Source: Membranipora membranacea (lineage: Eukaryota; Bryozoa; Gymnolaemata; Cheilostomatida; Membraniporidae). From it: DNA of 64,000 nt. A model generated the notes under the pieces. It was given only the letters and a program-made list of their open reading frames with translations, had not been told where the DNA came from and did not search any database. Location of the stretch: positions 14,012,001-14,076,000 of the forward strand of contig OU612075.1 in the NCBI GenBank assembly GCA_914767715.1, in the 5' to 3' direction. Numbering within the stretch: the first letter of the stretch is position 1; each line of letters starts with the position of its first letter. This document shows positions 42,001 through 52,400 of this stretch, piece after piece. Both the position numbers and the translations under genes were made by a program.

Positions 42001-43472
42001 CAATCTATCGGAGGGTAAAAGGAAGGAGGTGAAACAACTTAGTTGCATTAGTTTCAAGGAGAAGTTCACTAGCAGCACATATAGCCATAAGCATGCTCCT
42101 CATTAACCGTCTCTTTTAGCCTACTTAGTAAGTTTATTCTCTCACAGATGGAAAGAAATTATGAGCAATCACCCACACAGCTCCTCTGTGTATACACCAT
42201 AATGGGTAAAATGTGTGTACTACATAATCAAGTACTATTTGACTGAATTTTGAGGGAGGGGAATCTCCTTACCTGAGACTGCTATCCACTTGGAATGTTC
42301 GCTGTGTATTTGCGTCCCACATAAATATGATGTGACTTTTATCTGTGATAACAGCGAGAATATCTCCATCTTTATCCCACCCAAGTCCCGTCACAGCTCT
42401 GAAAAGTGAAGTCAAGTGTATCAACAGAGGGTAGTGTAGTAGATAGATTTAAGCACAAACAAATTATTCATGCGGTAAGGATGTGGACAAGACTGGATAA
42501 TTCAGAAGCTTTGTTGATAGTCCACCAAAAAATAAAGATTGAGCTGATGCTCTTGACACACAGCATGAGCTTACCCTGGCAGATCTATGTCTCTTACAAG
42601 AGATCCATGTCTATCATAAACATTCACTTTGTTATCACCGCTGAAAAAAATAGAATAGATGTCTCATTATGACTCATTCCCTATGCGCACTGATTGATTG
42701 GCTATAATTGGAGAACACAATAAACTCGCCATATCACACATGGACATAAACTTATGTCAATTCATAGTACACAGACGGTTATTGTTGGGTATCAGAAGTG
42801 GGCTTTAACGCTGTGACATTTGTAAAACAAACTAGACAATGATCATAATTGGTGCGATTCACAATCAGACACATTGACAAATTTTTGGACTTACCTGGTC
42901 GATGCCAGATAGTTGCCTAATGTCTTTTGCCAGCTGAACAATGAGTGACTGCCTGCTGATCCTTGAAGTGAGAACAACCTCTGCAAGTAATAAAATGTCA
43001 TTAATAATATGAGATGAATCATTTGGTTTGGATGGCTTGATGCTACCGTGTAGGTTTAATTTGCAGGATAGGCATTTGTCTTGAAGAGGGTAGCTTAATC
43101 TTAGAGAATGTTACATGAGAATACAGTTACTTAGACTAACTAAGACGTAAGAGCACTTGGATAAAGTTCAATACATATCTCAGTTCATCCACTCCAGGCC
43201 ATAACTAGCTATTATACTTTACTTTTTCTGTTATTCTTTTGATTTCCAATTATTACATATACCAAGGAGTAACATTTACCCCTTGTACATACATAAATAA
43301 AGTACAGTAAAAGAATTTACATACATTCCAACAGGGAGAATGGAATCCATTCTCCCTGATTCCAATGAATTAATTATTCAATTAAAATAAATAAAGAATT
43401 TTACACTTGTCTTATTTTATTATCTATTATTAGTACATGCAATGTCTTGAAAGTTACCTTCATTCCAGACAT
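18074..43472 (-). CDS. WDR19: WDR19 / IFT144, intraflagellar transport complex A subunit
   Basis: Complete gene of 29 coding exons, 4029 nt, 1342 residues, the same length as I recall for human WDR19. Exons in transcription order: 43472-43458, 42980-42895, 42640-42575, 42398-42273, 41846-41748, 41397-41184, 40917-40805, 40482-40309, 39958-39745, 39350-39209, 37267-37161, 36825-36703, 36235-36086, 35728-35581, 34269-34106, 33358-33223, 33014-32842, 32382-32144, 31969-31811, 31071-30931, 30551-30337, 29910-29801, 29011-28865, 24131-23910, 23326-23245, 21642-21492, 19865-19742, 18871-18795, 18185-18074. Family motifs include [47 protein letters not shown] and LAPDQIP. Residues about 1-650 form WD40 propellers, 650-1230 the TPR-like solenoid, and the tail has four CPxC pairs (about 1253-1317) for zinc binding. 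The IFT-A complex drives retrograde ciliary transport. The start could also be the second ATG at 43463. Exon 29 needs the upstream of two tandem acceptors (TGTAG|GTTTCAG) to keep frame. Confidence 0.96.
18395..18424. mobile_element. Miniature palindromic insertion, family A, 30 bp
   Basis: CACAGAGTAAGGATA followed by its exact reverse complement. Flanks are ACCTGGT (18388-18394) and TCCTGGT (18425-18431), one mismatch. Identical to the copy at 21801-21830. It lies in WDR19 intron 28. Confidence 0.75.
18485..18517. repeat. G-rich hairpin GAGGGAGGGG / CCCCTCCCTC
   Basis: Short inverted repeat with strong GC content in an AT-rich intron. The lower strand has three consecutive G runs. Confidence 0.5.
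19305..19334. mobile_element. Miniature palindromic insertion, family B, 30 bp
   Basis: CAGAGACTATAGATC followed by its near-exact complement ending ATAGTCTCTG. Flanked by perfect 7-bp repeats GTTGAAG (19298-19304 and 19335-19341). It lies in WDR19 intron 27. Confidence 0.8.
21298..21417. mobile_element. Palindromic MITE, copy 2
   Basis: About 120 bp. Ends are TAGATCAAGTTTAATCC and, inverted, TAGACCAAGTTTGGTCC. The interior CACTGGTCACG / TGTGACAAGTG forms the hairpin centre. It lies in WDR19 intron 26, about 75 bp past the exon 26 donor. Confidence 0.8.
21801..21830. mobile_element. Miniature palindromic insertion, family A, 30 bp
   Basis: Same 30-bp palindrome as at 18395, flanked by perfect 7-bp repeats ATATTAG (21794-21800 and 21831-21837). 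It lies in WDR19 intron 25. Confidence 0.85.
23444..23471. mobile_element. Miniature palindromic insertion, family B, diverged
   Basis: CAGAGACTGTAGTTA then TCTATAGTCTTTG. Flanks CTGTGAC and CTCTTAC agree at five of seven positions, so this looks like an older copy. It lies in WDR19 intron 24. Confidence 0.5.
24132..28864 (-). other. WDR19 intron 23, the largest (4.7 kb)
   Basis: No coding exon or complete repeat recognised. A decayed family-B-like palindrome is near 27178-27201, and an inverted repeat AGAGGTA...TACCTCT lies at 27144-27163. Confidence 0.5.
29633..29810 (-). repeat. Minisatellite of 31-33 bp units built from the exon 22 donor
   Basis: On the lower strand the WDR19 exon 22 junction reads TACTCCAGG|GTAGGTACT. 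The following intron repeats this about five more times at 31-33-bp spacing, each unit with GTAGGT preceded by CAGG, AATG, CCGG, CAGG or AAAG. The first unit includes the exon end, so the repeat appears to have grown from the splice junction. Adjacent units alternate between ACTCAG and ACTTAG forms. Confidence 0.9.
31371..31443 (-). tRNA. tRNA-Arg (CCT)
   Basis: 73 nt on the lower strand, beginning GCCTCCGTGGCCTAATGGAT. The acceptor stem pairs GCCTCCG with CGGAGGT, including a G1-U72 wobble. The anticodon loop CTCCTAA gives CCT. A box TGGCCTAATGG and B box GGTTCGAGTCC are intact, and there is no tRNA intron. A run of nine T follows on that strand (31367-31359), a standard Pol III terminator. 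It lies in WDR19 intron 19 in the same orientation as the host gene. It closely resembles metazoan tRNA-Arg(CCT) and is very likely functional. Confidence 0.95.
38072..38243. mobile_element. Possible decayed MITE with GGCAACA termini
   Basis: GGCAACACAACGCTA near 38073 is answered by an inverted GGCAACAACGCTA near 38243. There is no clear target duplication. It lies in the 1.9-kb WDR19 intron 10. Confidence 0.4.
40701..40724. mobile_element. Miniature palindromic insertion, family C, 24 bp
   Basis: Starts CAGGGAGGTCTCCC and ends CCTCCCTG. Perfect 7-bp flanking repeats ATTCAGC (40694-40700 and 40725-40731). It lies in WDR19 intron 7, 16 bp from a second copy. Confidence 0.8.
40740..40764. mobile_element. 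Miniature palindromic insertion, family C, 25 bp
   Basis: CAGGGAGTTTGGGA then CAAACTCCTTG. Flanks are AACAGAC (40733-40739) and CACAGAC (40765-40771), one mismatch. Confidence 0.7.
43332..43358. mobile_element. Miniature palindromic insertion, family C, 27 bp
   Basis: CAGGGAGAATGGA, a central A, then the exact complement ending CTCCCTG. Perfect 7-bp flanking repeats ATTCCAA (43325-43331 and 43359-43365). It lies in WDR19 intron 1. Confidence 0.85.
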
Positions 43473-43867
43473 ACTGAGGGTAAGTTCAGTATCCTTTTTG
43501 GTTAGCTTAACTTGGTGATGCCTCTAGCACTTTCTCATCAAAGTCATATGGATTTGTCTGGGCCAAAATGAAAAGGGCACATGAAAAATGATTTTGTGTA
43601 GCAACAGGAATGCCACACATGCGCAGTCTCATCCTCCTATTTATGCACAGTTTCGCTCACAATAATTATTTTGTTGTTGTTTTTCATTGTCGCAACTGTT
43701 AATAGAAAGACCTTTATATAAGTTGCTTCCGTCCCAAAATTACAACCTCTGGGTTTTCCATACAAGACACAATCTGAATGTAATTCTGAATAACCATGGA
43801 TATTTGTATGGACAGTGATATACCCCTTTATGAAATATCTTAAAATTGGACACAAATTGTGCTGTAG
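43473..43867. promoter_or_regulatory. Divergent promoter of WDR19 and B3GALNT2
   Basis: 395 bp separate the two start codons, which face away from each other. No TATA box is obvious. ATGCGCAG at 43619-43626 resembles an NRF1 half site. AGCAAC at 43600-43605 fits half of an RFX X-box, the usual control site of ciliary genes, but the other half is not convincing. Confidence 0.6.
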
Positions 43868-46800
43868 ATGGAGGGCCATGGACTGATTATTACTGGAGCT
43901 GTTATAGCTGTATCAGTTCTGTGCATACATTATTATGGTGAGGTTAATCTTTTTTTCAGACAAGTTGTCATCAACATCTTGTTACTGTGGTATTTGTTTA
44001 TGAGTGTATGTAATCAATAACTATGCTACTAGCTGATATAGGCATGTGTTAGCTCACACCAGGGCCACACAATGCTGAGATCAGACTCTTACTATGTGTA
44101 TGTATCTCATCTCCAGTAGAGTCAAGTAGAGACAGCTTTTTAAGACATCTCATACATACACTTAATAATATACTATTCTAAAAAACTTTTTATACAACAG
44201 AGATCTGATTTTTCCATGTTTTTCTTTCTTGTCAGTATTAACAACGTATTTCGTGAAAAATTTTTGTCTATGATAGTAATAAATCCATCCATCCATCCAT
44301 CCATGGGTCCTGGTTCATCTGGACTCAAGACAAGAAGGGAAGTTGACAATTTCATTGAGTCAAGAGGGGTTGCAGTCAAGTCAAATTGAAAAAAAATAAA
44401 ATGCAATGCTTGTCTTTTTGGAATACCACTGCAGCCTTGAGCTAATGAGCCCACATTAATCATGCCAGCCAATGTTTACCAACAGCATGGAATGAAATGT
44501 GACTTTTAGAAATTTGCAAGCTTCAAGGGCAGAGAATGGTTGAACTTTATATGACCTTATATACCTTATACACAATTATATATATTACCTATTGAAATCT
44601 TAATTATTGTCAAACCTGTATACAAAAGTGACTTTTTGATGCAAAAATGTACTCATGGATTTCCAGCTTGTCTCGTTAATCAATTCTTTTATTGTAGGTA
44701 GACTGTATTACGACAAAGCTGATGTAGTCATACTTGTCCTCTCATCCAGAGAACACTACAATGAGAGACAGGCCATTCGTGATACATGGATGAATACCAA
44801 TCAGTCTATCAAGTATGTCACTTTAATAGACATATTATGTTTAACCTAGTCTGAGCCCACAAAACCCACGCCCACCGTTCGACGCCCCCGCAGTAAAACC
44901 CCTTAGTGCAGGCATAGAGTTTCTGATGATTCTACACCAAGATTAGCCCCAACACTGTGCCAGAGTTGTCTATAAGACAGTTTTGGTTATGAGGGCAAAG
45001 GAACCAGATGTTGAGATGTGAAAATATAACCGGTGTTCATGAATATATGATACCAATGCTTGCACGCCGTATCAAGAGTATTCTATCTGTCTAGACAAAA
45101 TAAGCCCGGCCACAACTTGATAATAATAATGGTCAAAACGTAGGGCTTCTTTTACGCATCAAGAATGCTGATTATCTGATATCAGGTTTTAATTTTAGTG
45201 GGCTTTCGGTAAGAGACGGTAACGATAAGTGACAAAATTTTGTACACTATTCGAATTCTTATCCATCATTACAGCATTGAAGTTCTCTTCGTATTAGGAC
45301 AGCCTTGCTTTTTACATCCAAATGACAGAACAAATCAATGGAGCTGTCAATATTGGAATGTCACTCGAAATGGTAGGATTGTATACCTATATGATAAGAA
45401 CATGTGGTTGTTTACCTTTAATATATAATAGTTCTTCCATGTATTACTGAGCTACATCCTTGAGCAACTAATGGAGTAGAATTGTAAACTTATCATTAGA
45501 CAATCTGGTTTTCTATCCGCAAAAGAAGAACTCTCTGTTGTTAAACGATACTGTGTTGAATCCATTTTTCGCCGAAAATTGTCAGCATAGCTTAGATGCA
45601 GAGACTGAGTTTATATTACCTTTTTTTTGGTTGGCAGACTTGGAGAAGGAAAAGCTGTCATTTACTATCAAGCATTCGTATTCTTCAGTATCACATCTGA
45701 GCAATGAGTTCAGATTTACAGTAAGTTACAAGATCATAAATATATGATTAGAATTCTGATTTCATAACAGTAACAATAACAGAATATATCCATAGGTATC
45801 ACAATACTTTGCATTAATTGTACTATTATATTGATTATATGAAAATTGTACAACGTCAATGAGAGGAAACAACCCACTGCATGTGTCATTCAGAGATGCT
45901 TAAACTGCTCATATGAAGCTAATATGAATCGATGTGGTTTCAGACCTAACTGTTGATCTACATGTTGTAGGTTTTACATCCTATTCTGATGACGTCACTA
46001 TCATTCAATGGTCTAATTAAGGATGTGAACCTGAAAACAGTATCACTCATCGATAGAAGATCTGAGGTAGGATATTTCTATAATCTAGTTCCACAGTAAA
46101 ATTTCAATTGGGGGAGATTTTGAAAAGTTTTCATATGACATGTTAATGGGAAAATTGGGATTAAATCAGAACTCAAAGGCTTGAAATCAACTTTTATACT
46201 CAGTAATCTTGGATAAAGACAAGAGTAAATGATTCTCATACTTCAATTTTCGACCGTTATGGTGTTGTATGTGGTTGATCCACGTACATTATTCACAGCA
46301 GGAGTTTTGTCTGTGTTTGCTTTGAACAAACAACTCCAAAATGATTTTTCAGGAAGAAGTTTTAGCCGTCAATCTGACCGACCGAGGGAGAGAAACTGAT
46401 CCTTTTACAGCAATTACTTTGGAAAAGGTAACCATATCTGTGGTGAAGCCCAATACATGTACTTAGAAAGCGTAGCATGAACTTGTATGCCAGACAGTAG
46501 TAAAGCTCTTGTGTGTACAGATTTACTTTCAAAAGTACCCTGAATTGAAAACATTTGTGTCAATTGGAAGCCCCTGTTTGATGAGGTTAACTTGTTTATC
46601 ATAGCAAATGGTGTTAAATTATGATGCCGTATCTCGGCTGAAGTGTGTTCTGAATATTTTCTTGTTCCAGGGCTTTGAAGGAGTACTTGTTGTAGATGGT
46701 GAATTTGAAGGACAGTCTGTCTTAACTCAAACAGCAGTTTGCTCTCCGCTCATAAATTGTGTAAGGTTTACAGTGGTCAACTCTTGATAAGCAAGTAATA

Positions 46801-49403
46801 GAAAATGAACAAATATTATACAGGCCAACCTATACCTCCATTGTGTATGCTCTTATTGTTGTCTTCCCCACGTAACTTATACCAAGCTCAGGGTTCTAAT
46901 AAACAATGTACTTTTTAATCGTCAGTCTATGCTGATGCAAGATCACTGGCTGTGCCATTGTTGATATATGCTCTATCGACTTGCTTTTAGGATGACAAAG
47001 AGAGAATTCCGATTGTCGGATTTACATACCAGGCTTTAGGTAAGTAGCTATTTGATCTGCCTTATTCGTGTTGTTGCATTTCCTAACTATATAAAACGCA
47101 ATAGTCCTATGACTTTTCTCTTACCATTATTATGTATAGATTGAAGTTGGTGCCTCTCGCGGATTTTAGAGAAATATTTTAAGATTCTTTAGAGATAATC
47201 TTTGAACAAGGACTAGATTTATGCTGGAAGATAAAACCAATATGTATTTGTGTAAATAGAATTATGGAGATACCTTAACACTCAGAACAGTTGTATTACT
47301 CAGGCAGCTTTGAACGTATTATATGTTAGGGACATAGGGAAATCGTTAGAACGTGTAATTTCTCTTCTGCTTTCACATAATAAACACCGGTCAATTCTTT
47401 ACAGAAAAAGATGAACTTGAGGCTCATATTACTAATATAGGCGGTAGAGAAGCATCATGGCAGAAGTTTCAAAATCGTCATGAGGCTGAACTAGATAAGG
47501 AAATAGATAACTATGAAGATATTATACTACTTGATGATGTTATAGATGTATATAGAAATCTGCCGTCCAAACTGCTCGGTGGCATTCGCAGGTATTTGAA
47601 ATTCTATCAAGCATGTGTTGCAGGTTAAATTGACATTAACAATGCAACATTGTGAGTGTTTCAAAAAGGTCAAATATGATTACATAGGGCAAGCAACAGA
47701 TTATTCATAGATATCTGATATTACCCCATTGATTTGTTCTGGGCGCATATCGTTCTCAATATCTTCTTCTGTGGCGACATATCAACGTAAGATATCAAAT
47801 TATTCAGCTAACTTTTAAGCTGATTCTCTGTTATAGAATAAGAGATATGTACGATACTCGGTATATTATGAAGACAGATGATGATTCTTATATAAATACA
47901 GATAATTTAGTATTGTATCTACAGATGTTGTCTAGTCATGGTGTAGGTCAGAGGTCGGTTTGGATGGGAAAGTAAGTTGTTCTCCAGTGCCTGATAAAAC
48001 TCTATGATAAATACTCAATCAGTTGATGTTTGCGGATATTCTGTGTAAGAGTATTAATCACTGTCCCATAATTCACATATTGTATGCGGTTCCCTTAAAG
48101 TGTTTACAAATACAAAAAATAAGCCTTTTTTCATTTGAAACACCTTTGGGAGGATTGAAAGAGGAGGAGAAAGAGGATTTTTAAGAGTTGTCATCCCAAA
48201 ATTATGCAAGGAAGTTTTATCAATTTGAAGCAGCAAATTCCATGGTGCAGAAGGGTCTAGCTAGAGTATGTTGTCCCCCCCCCCTTGGTGGGGCTTGACA
48301 CAGCTTAAATACTAACAAAGTAATTAAAACCTGCTGTAAGAAACAGGTAAAGTGACAAACAGCTTGAAGCTCATCTCAGACGAACCTCTATACATAGTGA
48401 CCATGTTTACTTCTCATACAGTTTCAGGTCTAATTGGAAGGTTTATGACACTGGGAAGTGGGCTGAATTCTCTTATCAGTCCCTCACCTACCCTCCCTTT
48501 GCTTGTGGGTCGGGTTATATCATAACAGAAGATGTAGTGAACTATCTCTCAGACAATGAAAAATCTCTACAAGTGTTCCAGGTATTGTATTATAGGCTTT
48601 TGTATACCATGTGAAGTTAATTGTACAACAAACCATTGCGACATAATTTGTGAAATTACTCTTATGTTATGACTTGGGTACGATTGTGATCGGCAAAGTA
48701 TTGAGCCAACTTTATTTTTGAAAAAGTTGTTCTTACCTACACTCCATTGTCCTTGTCGCGACGGACTAGTCAGTGGCGCCTCAGAAATATATATATTTAT
48801 TTCGGATTTTGTAGACCAAGATAAATATTGTGACATGCTGAGTGATATTAGCCACTGACTAATCTTTCCTATGCAGTAAGGTCATTTCAGTGATAATTAT
48901 AGTCCTTGTGAATTATCTCGGCTATGGAATAGCTTAAGTGTTGTTTGCTTGAGAATTCTCAAGAAGATACCTGAACTTCCCATTACAGCCTTGCTCTCTG
49001 ATCAGCGGGTTCTCAGGCTTTATAATCTGTACTGTATTTTTAGGGTGAGGATATATCTATGGGCATTTGGTTAGCCGCGTTGCAGACTCGTGTAATGGAC
49101 TCTAAATTATTCAGCTGTGATTATCTCACACCTGAAAAAGCTCAAGATTTTATTAGCATTCCGGACATCAGCCAACCAGCACAAAATCTACACAAATATC
49201 ACAAATTTAAACTTAAAACAGGCAGTTCCATATCTACGCTTGAGTCAATGATAAACAAATTCTCGCGTGGCCTTCACGTGGCCTTAGTTATGATTATATT
49301 TTTTGGAGTAATTTTGTTTTGTTTTGTGGTTTCTCTCGTAACAATCTTTAGATGCATCAGGGGGGCCTTAGCTCGCATCAGGGGAGCCTTAGATCGAGTC
49401 TAA
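43868..49403 (+). CDS. B3GALNT2: UDP-GalNAc:beta-1,3-N-acetylgalactosaminyltransferase 2
   Basis: Twelve exons, 1518 nt, 505 residues (human about 500): 43868-43937, 44698-44812, 45275-45372, 45638-45720, 45971-46066, 46353-46427, 46671-46760, 46991-47039, 47405-47591, 47837-47971, 48422-48581, 49044-49403. An N-terminal signal anchor covers residues 5-22, as in type II Golgi/ER enzymes. GT31 motifs follow: LSSREHYNERQAIRDTW (39-54), the metal-binding TDDD (301-304), FACGSGYIIT and GEDISMGIW (387-395). The SCQYWNVTRN and FEGVLV segments place it with B3GALNT2, which adds GalNAc to O-mannosyl glycans such as those of alpha-dystroglycan. Odd features: the recalled Cys-rich tail of the family is replaced by a second strongly hydrophobic segment (about 463-488), and the last codons come from a MITE. 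Exon 4 could start at 45500 instead, but 45638 has the better acceptor and fits the family spacing. Confidence 0.92.
44281..44305. repeat. (CATC)n microsatellite
   Basis: About six ATCC/CATC units in B3GALNT2 intron 1. Confidence 0.85.
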
Positions 49404-49497
49404 TCCAATTGCCTGCATTCCAGTTGCTCCCTTCCAGTGGTCACGCTGTAGGCGGTGTGACCAGTAGATCGGGAGCAACTCCGACCAAACATGGTCT
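49390..49497. mobile_element. Palindromic MITE, copy 3, overlapping the B3GALNT2 stop
   Basis: Begins TAGATCGAGTCTAATCC, matching the left end of copy 2, and carries the same interior (GCCTGCATTCCAGTTGCTCC, CAGTGGTCACG, GGGAGCAACT). Part of the right arm is deleted before ACCAAACATGGTCT. The last B3GALNT2 codons (GAT CGA GTC) and stop TAA lie inside its left terminal repeat. Confidence 0.85.
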
Positions 49498-52400
49498 TGG
49501 GTAGCCTTTTCACGCACCTTCTCTTTTTGTTTTGGCGCTAAAAAAAATTTGATCGTGTGACAAGACTAGTATCATGCAAAATCAACAAAAATAAGCGCAA
49601 GCCAGTTTGTAGTTATTAATAAATCGTAAACCTGAAAACTGAAACTGATTTCACACACATTAGTTATTGGGAACAATCTGGAAATATTTTGTCTTTTCAT
49701 CACCATTTTTTACCAATCAATTTCTCAATGAATTGCTCAGTTGAACTTGCTGCCCAAACGATGATTTCAAGTCAAACAGATATGTGTGTCAAAAAATGTG
49801 ACAAGTCTGACAGCCATCTGTAAAAATTGCACTACGTCTGATGCGCATGATTTAAGATGTTTTGTATGATATTTTTTATTATCATTTTTATATATATATG
49901 GACAAAATATATATGTATGTAATATTGAGAGATTTGGTTGCGATGTTGATTTACTTAAAGTGTCAGCAGCGATTTGATCATCAAAGTAAAACTATCGGCG
50001 GTCACCTCGACGTATCAGCATAGAGACAGCTGTACACGTCAACTGATTAAAGCAGCAGATGCTCTCAATGACTATCAATGAGCGTAAACTAAAGATATTA
50101 CAGTAAATTCAGCGGTTACTGCCTCCGAATGGCGTCGCTCCTGACACCGATATTATATCATTGCTACTCTATCCATTCAGTGATGTCCATCTGAGCAAAA
50201 GAAGGAATTCATCATGTCACAGAAAGTTTGCGCTCGTGATCAAAACTGAGTTTTTGATGAAACAGATATTCTACATACTGATCTGTTATGTATGGTCTGT
50301 TCATTGCTGTCCATATTTTTCAAATACTACACTTTATATTATATATGTGTACACAATTATTCAGACAGTTTCTGAGCATGTTCGAAACATCCACTTGCTA
50401 TACTATGTCTGTGGACAGAGCCTATTAAATCATAGAGACTCTTTGTAGAGATGTTTCTATTTTTTATATCCAGGCCTGTTCTATGCAAATAATATAATAC
50501 CAAAGTACCAAAGAGTCCGGTTTTACAATAGCTTTGAAACATAAAGTGTAGAGGTAGTTGATGTATTTTTATAAAAATTTACAAAAGGCTTTGTTACTAC
50601 AGGAAGGCAGTTCATTAAGCCGCTCTAGAAATAGCTCAATGTCTTTATAACATTTGCTTGTTTTTCACAGTTTGCTTAAAATATAACAATTACTCATCAA
50701 TATAAATGCCCGGAATCATACCTGACACATTTAATTTTCTCAGAGATTTTGGTAGTCAGTTGTCTTTATTTTCAAGTAGCAGGAAGCTGGCTTTGTGACA
50801 GATCAGTCATCAGCTAGGGCCATAAAATGAGAAACAATTAAACCTAATAAATGATAATAATATACCATCATAATCATCGACTAAAACCCTGAGTGACTCA
50901 TGGCATTATATAACTAGTATGAATATTCTGACAAGATCCGAAATTATTTCATGCTTAATCCAGAATTCCTGCGAAGTATCCATGGTGAGTTTGAGAGAAT
51001 CTCCATAGATGACAGTATTAATTCTTATTGCAGATTTGGTAATAATGATTGATGACCTTGTTGACAAAAATTCACTACAGAATCTTCTCATTTTAGCCCA
51101 GGATTAGTTCTATTAAATTAGCAGATGATTTGTTGGGCCTGTGTCACACTAGTCGGTACCTACAGACAATGACTTATACGTTATATGTTAACTTCCTGTT
51201 TGGTTAGTTACTCTATGTGTAAGCAACTCTTAAAAAAATTACAAAACTAGTGTTTCGTCGGGTTAGAGAGGCTCAAGGAACAACCAATAGTAGCTCTCAT
51301 CAAAAAGTACAATAATATAAATATTTCTAAGGTACAGACAGTGAATGAAATAGCTATTTATACATGGTGCGGTTATGAAAGATGAATAAAGTTTTTAAAT
51401 AACATGCAGAGTAACAGAAATAGTCAAACTTCCGCACAGTGCCAAACTCTCAGCGTAATGAAAACAGTACAATGTGCCCGGAATTAAAAATTGTAGCCTA
51501 TACTAACTATTGCTTGGTGGAAAATAGTGAAATCCTTGACAAGCTGTGTTCTCCCTAGCCTTGTCATGTAGGCAAAGTTGCTATGCTTTCTGTGCAAATT
51601 AAACAATATAATTTTGGAAGTCTCAAAGGTAGAAAGGATAAATGTTATAATATGTTGGATTTCACTGGGATAAAAAACAAATTGTATCCCCGACTTTCTC
51701 CCCTCTGGATGTAAAAATCCGACAGAAAATTGTATGTTTTGGGAAGACAGTTTCAATTTTGTTGTGTAGAAGTGAGCCATTTACGGACCTCGAATATTTA
51801 CGTATGTATTCCCTATTTATCTAACATTTAAGAGTAAATCTATGGTGGCTCATTAAATTTCCCACTGGTACAAAGTTATGATTATGATTATTTTGATATT
51901 TTATTAATAATGTATATCAAGTCATCCTAACTATTTTTATAGCCTATTGTTGTGTCTCAGTTAGGAGCCATAATTAGTCATTAGTATTGTTCAAAGGTGA
52001 CGTCTCAAGTACGGCACGGGCCAGTGTGTCTACCAAGTATCATTGACTCTTAGAATATTCAGCAGGCTCTCAAAGAGGTCTACACTAGTGCTTGCCCACA
52101 ACCAACTTATCGGTATGCAGTTTAGTTTGACAGAAGTTTACCTTGTGTTACATAACAAGTGAAGTGAGATTTGGTGGGGAAGGCAAAGGACCTGTTGATC
52201 GCCTGCGTATTTATCTAACTGGACCCTTTGCTCCGTTTTGTTTTTGGGACTGGTACGTCTTCAGAGGTGCTCGTTTCAAATATATCACCGATATCACTTT
52301 ACCTGAAAAAAATAAAGGCGCAGCACTAGTCATTTTGAGAATCAAAAATTAATTTTGCTCTCCTGGATCCCATGGTGAGAAGTTAGAATGTAGCCAAAGT

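Noticed and set aside
45500-45637. A longer version of B3GALNT2 exon 4 starting at 45500, in the same phase.
   Set aside because: The acceptor at 45637 has a strong pyrimidine tract and gives the spacing expected for the family; the added residues look unrelated.
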